A DNA stretch of 64,000 nucleotides. It comes from Taenia hydatigena. Lineage: Eukaryota; Platyhelminthes; Cestoda; Cyclophyllidea; Taeniidae. Numbering within the stretch: position 1 is the first letter of the stretch; each line of letters starts with the position of its first letter. Under the pieces are notes generated by a model. That model was given only the letters and a program-made list of their open reading frames with translations, was not told where the DNA came from and made no database searches. The DNA is taken from the NCBI GenBank assembly GCA_036345935.2, contig JADWOT020001893.1, positions 248,001 to 312,000 on the forward strand, read 5' to 3'. Of this stretch, positions 63,383-64,000 are shown piece after piece. A program made the translations under genes and the position numbers.

Positions 63383-64000
63383 GATTATTTGACTCAACCA
63401 GCACAACTTACTGCTCAAACAGTTCCATCCCGACCCCTAGATCCTGCTTATCCACTAACCAACCAAGCTGTCCACCTCTCCATCCATTATTGCATCAATA
63501 CTCCCTCCTTTCCTCCAAGTACCTAATGGTTGGTTAACTGGGGAGCTGCACACTCGCATTATCTCTTCCGCCTTTCTTCCCTCGTCCATTTTGAGCTGAT
63601 TTCACCCAACCAATGATGACCATTATTTATTTCTTAGAGAAGGCGGTGGAACTTAGCGTTGCCAATCGCTCATATTTTCTGCGTATTTGCGTGTATGTGA
63701 TGCTTGAATACAAATTGCTGTCGAAAAGATTGCTGTGTCTTCTTCACTTGCCTTTTTAATGTCTGTGTGTGTGTTATGTGGAGCATTATTTAATGGAGTG
63801 ACTGTGAGTGGGTAACAGAGGTAAAGCTTTGACTTATAATTGGTTTTCGAGTCGAATGGGAACGTTTACGGCTTGGAACAAGTTAATATAACTGGTAGTG
63901 AAAAGTCTCGCCCAAAACCAGAACGTCCAAATGCCTTGTTTTAAGGATAGGGGTGTTGTGTGCCACTTTGGAGAAGAGTTACGCAAAGCTGGTTAATGCA
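63383..64000 (+). other. 3' UTR and downstream flank of the antiporter gene
   Basis: No canonical AATAAA close to the stop; AATACA at about 63706 is a possible variant poly(A) signal. No second gene is seen before the window ends. Confidence 0.5.

Overview
The window is eukaryotic, almost certainly from a parasitic flatworm and most likely a cestode (tapeworm). The evidence is GT-AG spliced animal genes, very short introns (32-43 bp) beside introns of up to 14 kb, AT-rich non-coding DNA, and a small LTR element laid out like the terminal-repeat retrotransposons in miniature (TRIM) described from taeniid tapeworms. Placement below flatworm/cestode is inference. No bacterial, plasmid or phage features were seen.

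Layout. (1) 1-492, minus: the 5' part of a zinc-finger gene with a SUZ12-like C2H2 finger, running off the left edge. (2) About 640-1080: a GC-rich, hairpin-rich stretch of unknown nature. (3) 1225-3137, minus: a complete six-exon UAP56/DDX39B RNA helicase gene (426 aa). (4) 3810-4900: a TRIM-like element (3867-4760) inserted into an older solo LTR of the same family in the opposite orientation. (5) 4901-20381: about 15 kb of AT-rich sequence with no gene I can name, a TA/TGTA microsatellite and a few weak coding candidates. (6) 20382-63382, plus: one gene for a CPA2-type sodium/proton antiporter of the SLC9B/NHA family. It has eight exons spread over 43 kb, 927 aa by my splicing, with the family's signature residues and an unusually long hydrophilic central loop.

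The most striking feature is a near-identical direct duplication of about 7.26 kb (47463-54722 and 54724-62028). It carries antiporter exons 5 and 6 twice, and its junction is marked by the window's only N. Splicing both copies into one message would bring a stop immediately after the first exon 6. An assembly that placed two haplotypes end to end is therefore the leading explanation; a real recent duplication is the alternative.

The helicase (nuclear mRNA splicing and export), the possible Polycomb-type zinc-finger protein and the antiporter have no evident shared pathway. The zinc-finger gene lies about 0.73 kb downstream of the helicase on the same strand. Both have a splice-acceptor-like site 9-12 nt before the start codon, so flatworm trans-splicing is possible there.
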